Positions 1 to 6,657 are shown, counted from the stretch's first letter. The stretch: 7,237 nt of DNA from Pseudomonadota bacterium (GCA_023416545.1 JAEZHO010000371.1:1-7237), one strand, 5' to 3'. The notes: a model not told the origin generated them from the sequence alone. Numbers and translations: made by a program.

Positions 1-33
1 AAAGACTAGTCCCACCCGACGCCCGGACAAGTC
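1..33 (-). terminator. Possible intrinsic terminator of the FAD oxidase gene (at window edge)
   Basis: Read on the minus strand, 17 bases after the oxidase stop codon, arms at 25-33 and 4-12 form a 9-bp stem with one internal mismatch (8 of 9 pairs) and a 12-nt loop. Three T residues follow immediately, and then the window ends. The position and the T-run start fit a rho-independent terminator. The stem is not very GC-rich and the full length of the T-run cannot be seen, so the call is tentative. Confidence 0.4.
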
Positions 34-50
34 AAGGCATTGCGCGCCGC

Positions 51-1472
51 TCACCCCCGTGCCTGCGGGGGGAAGATCTTGCCGGGATTGAAGATATTGT
101 CCGGATCGAGGCTCTGCTTGATGGACCGCATCAGGGCAACGGCCCCGCCGAATTCCTTTTCCAGAAAGCCCATCTTACCCTGGCCGATGCCATGCTCGCC
201 GGTGCATGTGCCGCCCATTTCGAGCGCCCGGGCGTTGAGACGCGCGACGAAGGCTTCGGCGCGCTGGACGTCGGCCGGGTCCGTGTCGTCGAACAGGATC
301 AGCACGTGGAAATTGCCGTCGCCCGCATGGCCGACGATCGGCGCGAGGAAGCCGTGCGCTGCGATATCGGCCTGGGTCTCCACCACGCATTCGGCAAGCC
401 GCGATATCGGCACGCAGACGTCGGTCGACAGGCCGTTGAGATGCGGGGCGAGCGCGCGCGAGGCCCAGTAGGCATTATGGCGCGCCTTCCACAGCCGGTT
501 CCGTTCCTCGGCGTCCTGGGTGAAGCTGAAGCTGTCCCCGCCGCAATCCGCGGCGATCTCGGAAAATTGCGCCGACTGCAGCGCGACGGTCTCCTCCGTG
601 CCGTGGAATTCGAGAAAGAGCGTCGGCTTCTCGGCGTAGGACAGGCCGGAATAGCTGTTGCAGGCGCGCATCTGCATCTCGTCGAGCAGTTCGATGCGGG
701 CGACGGGAATGCCCATCTGGATGGTCATGACCACCGCGTCGCAGGCCGCCTTCACCGACGGGAATGCGCAGACCCCGCCGCCGATCTTTTCCGGAATCCC
801 CTGGAGACGCAGCGTCACCGAGGTGATCACGCCGAGCGTGCCTTCCGCTCCGACGAAGAGCCGCGTCAGGTCGTAACCGGCCGCGGACTTGCGCGCCCGC
901 TGGGCGGTGCGGATTTCCTCGCCATCGGCGGTGACGACGGTCAGCGACAGCACATTGTCCTTCATCGTGCCGTAGCGCACCGCATTGGTGCCGGAAGCGC
1001 GCGTCGCCGCCATGCCGCCGATCGAGGCGTTCGCCCCCGGATCGATGGGGAAGAACAGGCCGGTGGCGCGCAGTTCCGTGTTGAGCTGCTCGCGGGTCAC
1101 GCCCGGTTCGACGACCACGTCGAGGTCCTCGGCATTGATCTCGATAACACGGTTCATGCGGCTGAAATCGATGGAAATGCCGCCGTTCGGCGCATTTATC
1201 TGGCCCTCAAGCGACGACCCCGTCCCGAACGGAATGACCGGGACCTTGTGGGCGGCGCAGATCCTGACGATCGCCTTCACATCCTCCGCGCTTTCGACGA
1301 AGGCGACTCCGTCGGGCAGTTGCGCCGGAAGATAGGTCGTGGTGTGGGCGTGTTGCTCGCGAAAAGCCTGGCTTGTCTGGAATCGCTCGCCGAACTGCTG
1401 CTTGAGGAGGCCGAGCACGGCGGCGATCCCCTCCTCGTTGCGAATGCCGGCCTTAACGTCGTTGAGCGCCAT
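51..1472 (-). CDS. FAD-binding oxidase, D-lactate dehydrogenase / GlcD family
   Basis: The 473-residue protein is a complete FAD-linked 2-hydroxyacid dehydrogenase of the D-lactate dehydrogenase (cytochrome) / glycolate oxidase GlcD family. Such enzymes oxidise D-lactate or a similar D-2-hydroxyacid to the 2-oxoacid and pass electrons to a cytochrome, quinone or other carrier. Seen in the sequence: a PCMH-type FAD domain with PFGTGSSLEGQ (81-91), EPGVTREQLN (122-131) and the PGANASIGGMAATRASGT block (145-162). The C-terminal oxidase domain carries GHAGDGNFH (381-389), a metal/substrate-binding histidine motif, and GEHGIG (425-430, His427). It ends NPGKIFPP, typical of the family. The length is normal. 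No glcE, glcF or lactate permease gene is adjacent, so it looks like a stand-alone D-lactate dehydrogenase and not the GlcD subunit of a three-part glycolate oxidase; this is inference and the exact substrate is open. The ATG at 1472 is preferred over an in-frame GTG at 1502 because a GGGGGA ribosome-binding sequence precedes it. Confidence 0.92.
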   Translation of the reverse strand: MALNDVKAGIRNEEGIAAVLGLLKQQFGERFQTSQAFREQHAHTTTYLPAQLPDGVAFVESAEDVKAIVRICAAHKVPVIPFGTGSSLEGQINAPNGGISIDFSRMNRVIEINAEDLDVVVEPGVTREQLNTELRATGLFFPIDPGANASIGGMAATRASGTNAVRYGTMKDNVLSLTVVTADGEEIRTAQRARKSAAGYDLTRLFVGAEGTLGVITSVTLRLQGIPEKIGGGVCAFPSVKAACDAVVMTIQMGIPVARIELLDEMQMRACNSYSGLSYAEKPTLFLEFHGTEETVALQSAQFSEIAADCGGDSFSFTQDAEERNRLWKARHNAYWASRALAPHLNGLSTDVCVPISRLAECVVETQADIAAHGFLAPIVGHAGDGNFHVLILFDDTDPADVQRAEAFVARLNARALEMGGTCTGEHGIGQGKMGFLEKEFGGAVALMRSIKQSLDPDNIFNPGKIFPPQARG

Positions 1473-1479
1473 CGGTATC

Positions 1480-1487
1480 TTTCCCCC
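1480..1487 (-). promoter_or_regulatory. Ribosome-binding site deciding the FAD oxidase start
   Basis: On the minus strand GGGGGAAA lies about 7-9 bases before the ATG at 1472, a workable Shine-Dalgarno arrangement. The GTG at 1502, 30 bases upstream in the same frame, would add ten residues (ending KIP) that do not resemble the family. This supports the shorter 473-residue product. Confidence 0.6.
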
Positions 1488-1675
1488 GCAAAATGTCTCC
1501 ACCGGTTAGGCAACGGATACGGCTTTGTCCAGAACCGCAGGCCCGTCGATCGCCCCATGCGACAAATCGGCAGGAGGACGACGGACTCCTCCCTTGGCGT
1601 TCCGGGGATCTATCTGCGTCCGTCCGGAGCGGGATGGTCGAACTCTTTTCATTCCCCGGTTCTAGCAGGGTCGGC

Positions 1676-1730
1676 CGGGACACGTCGTGTGTCTCGTATT
1701 TAGTTTTTATGTGACACGCGACGTATCCCG
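1676..1730. repeat. Paired palindromes forming a long inverted repeat, candidate operator
   Basis: Two 18-bp arms (1676-1693 and 1713-1730) are inverted copies matching at 16 of 18 positions, separated by a 19-bp AT-rich core. Each arm is also a small palindrome. The left contains GACAC-N5-GTGTC (1679-1693), with perfect half-sites. The right contains GACAC-N5-GTATC (1713-1727), with four of five positions symmetric. The centres are 34 bp apart, about three helical turns, which suits two regulator dimers on one DNA face. No T-run follows on either strand, so a terminator is unlikely. On the minus strand the core includes TAAATA, a possible -10 element, which would give the FAD oxidase a leader of roughly 220 bases. 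Operator function and the regulator are inferred. Confidence 0.5.
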
Positions 1731-1807
1731 TTCAGTGTTCTTTGCCAGCGCAACTCCGGTTCCTCTGCGGCGGCCCCCCATAGTGTTCTCATTATCGGGA
1801 CCGGCTT

Positions 1808-1958
1808 GTGTGCGGCACACGCACGCCTCGCGATGCGAGAGGGGAACCACTTCTGCGCAGCCCTGCAGAACCGGCTTGCATCACCGCAAGTCCTGCAGGC
1901 ACCGGCCCCGCTTCGCCGGCGATGCGTCACCGGTGCAGTCGAAGTGGGACGGCAGAAG
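1808..1958. other. Cluster of inverted repeats with three-way-junction layout, possible structured RNA
   Basis: Many perfect short stems are packed here. GTGTG/CACAC pairs 1808-1812 with 1816-1820. CTCGC/GCGAG pairs 1827-1831 with 1835-1839. A 7-bp closing stem pairs CCACTTC (1847-1853) with GAAGTGG (1941-1947). Inside it are two arms: CCTGCAG/CTGCAGG (1862-1868 with 1893-1899), capped by CTTGC/GCAAG (1875-1879 with 1886-1890), and CACCGG/CCGGTG (1900-1905 with 1930-1935). Together these make a three-way junction. A rival pairing, CTTCTGC (1850-1856) with GCAGAAG (1952-1958), overlaps the closing stem and excludes it. The structure could belong to the RND mRNA 3' region, to an independent small RNA on either strand, or have no function. 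I cannot match it to a known family. Confidence 0.3.
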
Positions 1959-1979
1959 TCTAACGGCACGGAAAGCCCC

Positions 1980-2104
1980 GGGGATGAAGGGGGATGAGAT
2001 TCCACCTACACCGCTGTTTCCATTGGCATGGAGGACTGAAACCATCCCCGCGGCGCGGGGTGCCCAAATGGCCGGGGGCGTGAAACCCCGGCTGGAAGAA
2101 GCCG
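1980..2104. other. Overlapping alternative hairpins downstream of the RND permease
   Basis: Just past the permease stop codon the sequence can fold in competing ways. GCCGGGG (2071-2077) pairs with CCCCGGC (2086-2092) around an 8-nt loop, while CGGCT (2089-2093) pairs with AGCCG (2100-2104); they share bases 2089-2092, so only one can form. CCCCGC/GCGGGG (2046-2051 with 2055-2060) has a 3-nt loop. It competes with CATCCCC (2043-2049) pairing to either of two GGGGATG copies (1980-1986 and 1990-1996). A TCCAT/ATGGA hairpin (2019-2032) lies between them. On the minus strand no proper T-run follows any stem, so none is a standard intrinsic terminator. A role in ending or stabilising the pump transcript is a guess. 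Confidence 0.3.
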
Positions 2105-2149
2105 ATCAACCGGAATGGATGACTTAGGTCGCGCGGCTTGCGGCCGGTG

Positions 2150-5100
2150 TCATTCCGCCGCCAGCAGCGGCCGGTCGCCGTCCTCGTTCGCCTCCCGCCG
2201 GGTGGCGATCGCAAGCTCCTGGTGCAGGCGCCGTTCCTCGTGAACATGCGGCTTGGAGAACCGGGCGATGAGCACGTAGGCCACCGGCGTGATGAGCAGC
2301 GTGACGGCGGTGGCGAGCCCCAGCCCGCCGACGATCACCCAGCCGAGCGCAATGCGTGCCTCGGCACCCGCACCCTGGGCGAGGACCAGCGGCAGGCCGC
2401 CGATGACGGTTGCGATCATCGTCATCATCACCGGCCGCAGGCGGATGCTGCAGGCACGCTCGATCGCATCGCGCACCCCTGCCCCGTCATCGCGGAGCTG
2501 GTTGGCGAATTCGACGATCAGGATGCCGTTCTTCGCCATCACCCCGACGAGAAGCACGAGGCCGATCTGGCTGTAGACGTTGAGGCTGGTCCCCGTCAGG
2601 ATCAGCGCGAAGACCGCGCAGGCAAGCCCGAGCGGGACGGTCGACATGATGATCAGCGACGACAGGACGCTCTCGAACTGCGCCGCGAGCACCAGGAAGA
2701 TGATGACGATCGCAAAGCCGAAGGTCATCAGCATGCCCGAGGAATTCTCCTCCAGCGTGGCGGCTTCGGCGAGCGGCAGCAGGCGGGCGCCGGCCGGCAT
2801 AAGCGGCCTGGCCATTTCCTCCACGGCCAGCACAGCCTCGCCGAGCGTCACGCCGTCGCGCAGGTTGCCGGAGAAGGAGACCGACGGCAGCTGCTGCTCG
2901 CGGTTGAGTTCCGGCGCCACCGCGCCTTCCTTGAGCGTCGCGATGGTCGACATCGGCACGATCTTGCCGTCCGAGGCCTTGAGGAAGATGTTCTCGAGGT
3001 CCGTCGGATCGTCGATCGGCTGGGTGTTGGAGGTGAGCTTGACCGGCATCGCCTCGCCATCGACGAAGACGTCGACGATCGACCGCCCTTCGAGCAGGGC
3101 CTGCATGGCGGCGGAAAGCCCGGTGATGTCGATGCCGAGATCGGAGGCGCGCTCGCGGTCGATGGCGACCGAAAGCTGGGCCTGTGTCGGCTCGTTCGAG
3201 AGCCTCGGCGTATCGAAGAGGCCGCTGTCCTCCATCTTGTAGACGAGCTGGATTGCCGCCTGGGTGAGGCTCGCATGGTCGCTGCCCACCATGGCCATCT
3301 GCAGCCCGTTGCCGGCGCCGCGAATGCGCAGGCTGTTCGACTGGATGGCGAAGCCCCGGAGCGCCGGGACCTTCTGCGCGGCGGCGTTGATGTCCCGGAC
3401 GATCTCGTCCTGGCTGCGCTCGCGATCGCCCCAGGGCGCCAGCGTCAGCACCATGAAGCCGCTGTTGGTGTTGCTGCCGAAGCCGGAAATGGAGAAGATG
3501 TTGGCGATCTCGCCCGATTGCCTGAGCGGCAGCAGGTTCTCCTCGACACGCTGCATCTGGTCGCGCGTATAGTCGAGGCTCACGCCTTCCGGCGCCGTCA
3601 GCCGCATCATCACCATCGACCGGTCTTCCTGCGGCGTCAGTTCGCTGCGCACCGAGCCGAAGGCCCCGTAGGCGGCGGCCGAGATCAGCGCAGAGACGAC
3701 GATGACGACCACCGGCGCATCGAGACAGCGGCGGAGGATGGCGGCATAGAGGCTCGCGAACTTCTCGCCGATCCAGTAGAGCACCCCGCTTTCGACTTCC
3801 TTGATGGGTTTCGTCAGCATGCGCGAGGCAAGCATGGGACAGAGTGTCAGCGCCGTGACAGAGGAAAGTGCGACCGCGAAGGCGAGCACGAAGCCGAACT
3901 CGCGAAACAGGCCGCCCATCTGGCCGGGCAGGAAGGAGAGCGGGATGAAGACCGCCGCCAGCGTCGCCGTGGTCGCCATGACGGCGAAGAAGACCTGTTG
4001 CGTGCCGAGGACCGCCGCGGCCCGGGGTCCCATGCCTTCGGCGCGCCGGCGCACGATGTTTTCCAGCACCACGATCGCATCGTCGACGACGAGGCCGGTG
4101 GCCAGAACGATGGCGAGCAGCGTCAGGATGTTGATCGAGAAGCCGACGAGATAGATCGCGACGAGCGTGCCGATCAGCGCCACCGGCATGGTGACGGCCG
4201 GAATAAGGGTCGCCCGCCAGTCGCGCAGGAAGAGGAAGATGACGATCAGCACGACGGTCGCCGAAAGCCCGAGCGCGATCTCGACCTCGTGCAACGCCCC
4301 TTCGATGAAGACCGCGTCGTCGCTGGTAATGACGATGCGCGTCCCCTCGGGCAGGTTCTTTTGCAGTTCGGCGACGGCCGCCTTGACCCCTTCCGAGATC
4401 GTCAGCGTGTTCGACTGCGCCTGGCGGATGATGCCGAGGCCGACGCCCTGGACGCCGTTGGCGCGCAGCACGGTGGAGCCGTCATCGGGGCCGAGCGTCA
4501 CCGTGGCGACGTCGCGCAGGCGGATATTGTCCTTGACGAGGACGCTCTCGAAATCCTGGGGCGTCGTGAGGTTCGCCGTCGCCCGCACCACGATATTCTG
4601 CCGGTTGCTCTCGAGCGAACCCGCCGGAACGTCGAGCGCCGCGGTCGAAAGCGCGGTCGAGATGTCGCCGACGGTCAGCCCGCGGCCGGCAAGCGCGGCC
4701 TGGTTGATATCGACCCGGAAGATCTTCTCCTGGTCCCCGTAGAGCTCGACGTCGGCGACGCCGTCGACGGCGGCCAGACGGTCGGTCACCTCGTTGTCCA
4801 CGAGAAGCGTCAGGTCCTCCATGGAAAGATTGCTGGAGGTGACCGCGATCCGCATGATCGCCTGGGAATCGGAATCCGCCTTGATGATGCGCGGCTCATC
4901 GGCATCCTCCGGCAGCTGGTTGGTGATGCGGCCGAGCGCGTCGCGCACGTCGTTGGCGGCGACCGCGATGTCGGCGGCATCGGTGAATTCGAGCGTCACG
5001 CGGCTCGAACCGAACTGCGATTCCGACGAGATCGACTTGATCCCGCTCACCCGCGCCACCGCACCTTCGATGATCTGGGTGAGTTCCTGGTCGATCGTCT

Positions 5101-5317
5101 GCGGCGACGCGCCGTCATAGGTCGTCCGGACGGTGATGACCGGCTGGTCGACGTCGGGGAGCTCGCGGACCTCGACCCCGAACAGGGCAGCCAGGCCCGC
5201 GACCACGAGCAGCGTGTTGAGGACGGCGGCGAGGATCGGCCGGCGGACGAAGAGCGCCGTGAAGCTCTGGCCGGGATCCTGCTGCTGCTGCGGTGTCTTG
5301 CTGTCGTGAGACGTCAT
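2150..5317 (-). CDS. RND efflux permease, HAE1 family (AcrB-like)
   Basis: The 1055-residue protein is a complete inner-membrane proton-driven drug/solute exporter of the RND superfamily, close to AcrB in length. After a polar start with four glutamines (10-13) comes transmembrane helix 1 (about 28-46). The HAE1-type segment RELPDVDQPVITVRTTYDGASP and the first periplasmic porter loop follow. Helix 4 carries VVDDAIVVLENI with the aspartate pair D412/D413, and helix 10 carries MAKNGILIVEF with K929. These match the proton-relay Asp-Asp and Lys of AcrB, so the pump should be active and is not the heavy-metal subgroup. The second porter loop and final helices are intact, ending in a charged cytoplasmic tail. 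The ATG at 5317 overlaps the adaptor stop codon (ATGA), and GGAGG lies 10 bases upstream. A longer frame reaching 5530 is only a shadow of the adaptor gene. The substrate cannot be told from sequence. Confidence 0.96.
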   Translation of the reverse strand: MTSHDSKTPQQQQDPGQSFTALFVRRPILAAVLNTLLVVAGLAALFGVEVRELPDVDQPVITVRTTYDGASPQTIDQELTQIIEGAVARVSGIKSISSESQFGSSRVTLEFTDAADIAVAANDVRDALGRITNQLPEDADEPRIIKADSDSQAIMRIAVTSSNLSMEDLTLLVDNEVTDRLAAVDGVADVELYGDQEKIFRVDINQAALAGRGLTVGDISTALSTAALDVPAGSLESNRQNIVVRATANLTTPQDFESVLVKDNIRLRDVATVTLGPDDGSTVLRANGVQGVGLGIIRQAQSNTLTISEGVKAAVAELQKNLPEGTRIVITSDDAVFIEGALHEVEIALGLSATVVLIVIFLFLRDWRATLIPAVTMPVALIGTLVAIYLVGFSINILTLLAIVLATGLVVDDAIVVLENIVRRRAEGMGPRAAAVLGTQQVFFAVMATTATLAAVFIPLSFLPGQMGGLFREFGFVLAFAVALSSVTALTLCPMLASRMLTKPIKEVESGVLYWIGEKFASLYAAILRRCLDAPVVVIVVSALISAAAYGAFGSVRSELTPQEDRSMVMMRLTAPEGVSLDYTRDQMQRVEENLLPLRQSGEIANIFSISGFGSNTNSGFMVLTLAPWGDRERSQDEIVRDINAAAQKVPALRGFAIQSNSLRIRGAGNGLQMAMVGSDHASLTQAAIQLVYKMEDSGLFDTPRLSNEPTQAQLSVAIDRERASDLGIDITGLSAAMQALLEGRSIVDVFVDGEAMPVKLTSNTQPIDDPTDLENIFLKASDGKIVPMSTIATLKEGAVAPELNREQQLPSVSFSGNLRDGVTLGEAVLAVEEMARPLMPAGARLLPLAEAATLEENSSGMLMTFGFAIVIIFLVLAAQFESVLSSLIIMSTVPLGLACAVFALILTGTSLNVYSQIGLVLLVGVMAKNGILIVEFANQLRDDGAGVRDAIERACSIRLRPVMMTMIATVIGGLPLVLAQGAGAEARIALGWVIVGGLGLATAVTLLITPVAYVLIARFSKPHVHEERRLHQELAIATRREANEDGDRPLLAAE

Positions 5318-6486
5318 TGGCTCGCGACCTCCGCATTCTGGTCCGCGCCGGCAACGCGGACGTCGGCACCTTCGCGGACGCGCTGCAGCCCCTCGATCAC
5401 AACGGCATCGCCGGCGGCCAGGTTCGCGTCGACGAGGACGGTATCGGGATTGCGCTGGATGATGCGGACGCGGTTCTTCACCGACTTGCCGTCCACGACC
5501 TGCCACACATAGGAGCCTTCGGCATCCCACTGGACCGCGAGCGGATCGACCGCGGGGAAGGTATCGCCTTCGAAGCGCATGGTGACGCTGAACGCCATGC
5601 CGGCCCGCAGCACGTCGTCGGGATTGTCGATGCGGGCGCGGATGCGCAGCGTCCGGCTGGCCGGATCGACGCGGTTGTCGATCGCATCCACGACGCCGGA
5701 GAAGACCTGGCCGGGCCGGGCAATCGACGTGGCCTCGACCGCATGGCCGGGCGCGATCGCCGTGGCGAACCGCTCCGGCGCCCAGAAATCGACGAGGACC
5801 GACGAGCGGTCGTCGACGGTCACGATCGCCGTCTGCGTGGTGACGTTATCGCCGACATTGACCGGCACGATGCCGGCCACGCCGTCGATCGGGGCGAGGA
5901 TCTCGCGCCGCCTGAGGTTCAGTTCCGCCGTCGACAGCTCGAGCCTTGCGGTCTCCTCGGCGAGCTGCGCGTCGAGCACGTCGAGCCGGGAGACGGAGCG
6001 GAGGTTGCTGAGCGACTGCGACCGCTCCGTGGCGCTGCGAAGCGCGACCTGGGCCCGGTCGCGGGCAATCACCTGCTCTTCCTTGTCGAGGCGCGCGAGG
6101 ACCTGGCCCCGGGTGACCTTCTCGCCGGCGGTGACGAGGATTTCCTCGATCGTGCCGGCGGCCTGGGGCATGACCACCACGGACTGGATCGCCTCGCCGC
6201 TGCCGATCGCCGAAAGCCGGTCGTTGACCGTGCCGGTGCCGACCTCCTGGGTGACAACGAGGGTTGCGCGGCTACCGCCGGCACCGCCTCCGGGACCCCT
6301 GCCCGGCGAGCCCGCGCCGCCCGATGCCGTCTCCGCGCCCGCCTCCGGGCGGATTGCCGAAACGAGCGACTGCGGCACGCCCATCCGCGCCAGCATTTCG
6401 CCGGCGCCTGGAACCAGGAAGACGGAGAGGCAAAGTGCTCCGGAAAGGACGATCAGACTGAGGAGCAACTGCTTCCAAATGCGCAT
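5314..6486 (-). CDS. RND efflux periplasmic adaptor (membrane fusion protein)
   Basis: The 390-residue adaptor links the inner-membrane RND permease to an outer-membrane channel. Seen: an N-terminal hydrophobic segment (about 7-26) acting as signal or anchor; a Gly/Pro/Ala-rich low-complexity linker (about 56-71); the first lipoyl half (about 105-134); a short helical hairpin (about 136-194); the second lipoyl half (about 193-226, LAPIDGVAG); then the beta-barrel and membrane-proximal domains. In the hairpin, R155, L159 and S166 reproduce the spacing of the RLS motif (R-x3-L-x6-S) that AcrA-type adaptors use to contact TolC. The cysteine in SGALC (Cys19) is not in a normal lipobox, so membrane anchoring by the N-terminal helix is more likely than lipidation. 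The ATG at 6486 is favoured by GGAGA five bases upstream and by the signal-like sequence after it; an upstream TTG at 6540 is less likely. It is first in the operon and overlaps the permease start by four bases, implying translational coupling. Confidence 0.94.
   Translation of the reverse strand: MRIWKQLLLSLIVLSGALCLSVFLVPGAGEMLARMGVPQSLVSAIRPEAGAETASGGAGSPGRGPGGGAGGSRATLVVTQEVGTGTVNDRLSAIGSGEAIQSVVVMPQAAGTIEEILVTAGEKVTRGQVLARLDKEEQVIARDRAQVALRSATERSQSLSNLRSVSRLDVLDAQLAEETARLELSTAELNLRRREILAPIDGVAGIVPVNVGDNVTTQTAIVTVDDRSSVLVDFWAPERFATAIAPGHAVEATSIARPGQVFSGVVDAIDNRVDPASRTLRIRARIDNPDDVLRAGMAFSVTMRFEGDTFPAVDPLAVQWDAEGSYVWQVVDGKSVKNRVRIIQRNPDTVLVDANLAAGDAVVIEGLQRVREGADVRVAGADQNAEVASQ
5328..5332 (-). 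promoter_or_regulatory. Ribosome-binding site of the RND permease, inside the adaptor gene
   Basis: GGAGG on the minus strand lies 10 bases before the permease ATG at 5317, within the last codons of the adaptor gene. With the ATGA stop/start overlap it fixes the permease start at 5317 and suggests reinitiation by ribosomes finishing the adaptor. Confidence 0.65.
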
Positions 6487-6491
6487 CAAGG

Positions 6492-6496
6492 TCTCC
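6492..6496 (-). promoter_or_regulatory. Ribosome-binding site of the efflux adaptor
   Basis: GGAGA on the minus strand, five bases before the ATG at 6486, is a good Shine-Dalgarno sequence. It selects this start over the in-frame TTG at 6540. Confidence 0.65.
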
Positions 6497-6545
6497 GCTG
6501 GGAGGGTATATCGGACATCCGGCATGCGGCCGGCACACAACCGGC

Positions 6546-6574
6546 ACTATGTATGCGGCGGACTATATACGCAA
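6546..6574 (-). promoter_or_regulatory. Candidate promoter/operator of the efflux operon
   Basis: On the minus strand TTGCGT (6574-6569) and CATAGT (6551-6546) are separated by 17 bases, a plausible housekeeping -35/-10 pair that would start the transcript about 50 bases before the adaptor ATG. A second -10-like TATAGT (6567-6562) lies inside the spacer. The same stretch holds a 12-bp direct repeat with a 16-bp period (6546-6557 and 6562-6573, nine of twelve bases identical) that overlaps both -10 candidates, as an operator would. No regulator gene is adjacent, so the binding protein is unknown. Confidence 0.4.
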
Positions 6575-6638
6575 TTGCCGCCCTCCATCCTTACGGATTT
6601 GTAACATCGCGGGATTTCACGCAATTGTCAGCCGCAAA

Positions 6639-6657
6639 GGCCGCGCCTCGGGCGGCC
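6639..6657. repeat. GC-rich hairpin in the divergent intergenic region
   Basis: GGCCGC (6639-6644) and GCGGCC (6652-6657) are perfect inverted copies around a 7-base loop. On the minus strand only three T residues follow, so it is a weak terminator at best. It sits between the efflux promoter candidate and the helicase start, where it could separate the two divergent units or lie in the helicase leader. Chance formation in GC-rich DNA is possible. Confidence 0.3.

Larger units (their letters stand above)
1473..2149. other. 677-base intergenic region, structured, no convincing gene
   Basis: This gap lies downstream of the RND permease and upstream of the FAD oxidase, both on the minus strand, so it should hold the end of one transcript and the promoter and leader of the other. 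Open frames of 60-150 codons exist on both strands, but their translations are rich in Arg, Pro, Ser and Cys, lack recognisable domains and read like frame noise in GC-rich DNA. The part nearest the oxidase (1473-1675) holds a 6-bp hairpin (arms 1573-1578 and 1587-1592) and little else. Next come the paired palindromes (1676-1730), a plain stretch (1731-1807), and the dense hairpin clusters from 1808 to 2104, described separately. I did not recognise a known riboswitch, tmRNA, 6S RNA, RNase P RNA or tRNA here. Confidence 0.7.

Noticed and set aside
1655..1675. A GGTTCTAG stretch resembling a tRNA T-arm
   Set aside because: The flanking bases do not form the 5-bp T-stem, and no acceptor stem or anticodon arm is present nearby.
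192..1703. A 503-codon plus-strand frame opposite the FAD oxidase
   Set aside because: Same antisense-shadow character, with no recognisable fold. The opposite strand encodes a complete oxidase with all family motifs.
1808..2104. A retron msr-msd RNA or a known metabolite riboswitch (cobalamin, TPP, SAM, glycine)
   Set aside because: No reverse transcriptase lies in the window, and I found none of the conserved core sequences I know for those riboswitches (for example no cobalamin box). The structure is left unassigned.
1687..2127. A 146-codon plus-strand frame in the large intergenic region
   Set aside because: It has low protein-like character (Arg, Pro, Cys and Ser rich), no clear ribosome-binding site and no domain. 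It overlaps dense inverted repeats that better explain the sequence.
5279..5290. A short (CAG)n run near the start of the permease gene, possibly phase-variable
   Set aside because: It gives only four glutamine codons. Trinucleotide changes would keep the frame and only alter a flexible N-terminal tail, so no switching effect is expected.
2138..5512. An uninterrupted plus-strand frame of 1124 codons opposite the RND permease
   Set aside because: Its translation is an Arg/Asp/His-rich string with no domain, as expected from the antisense of a GC-rich gene with strong third-position bias. The minus-strand protein is an unmistakable RND permease.
5318..5530. A 71-residue N-terminal extension of the RND permease
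   Set aside because: It is an alternative-frame reading of the adaptor's 3' end, very Arg-rich, and unlike any RND N-terminus. The ATG at 5317 has a ribosome-binding site and the ATGA overlap.
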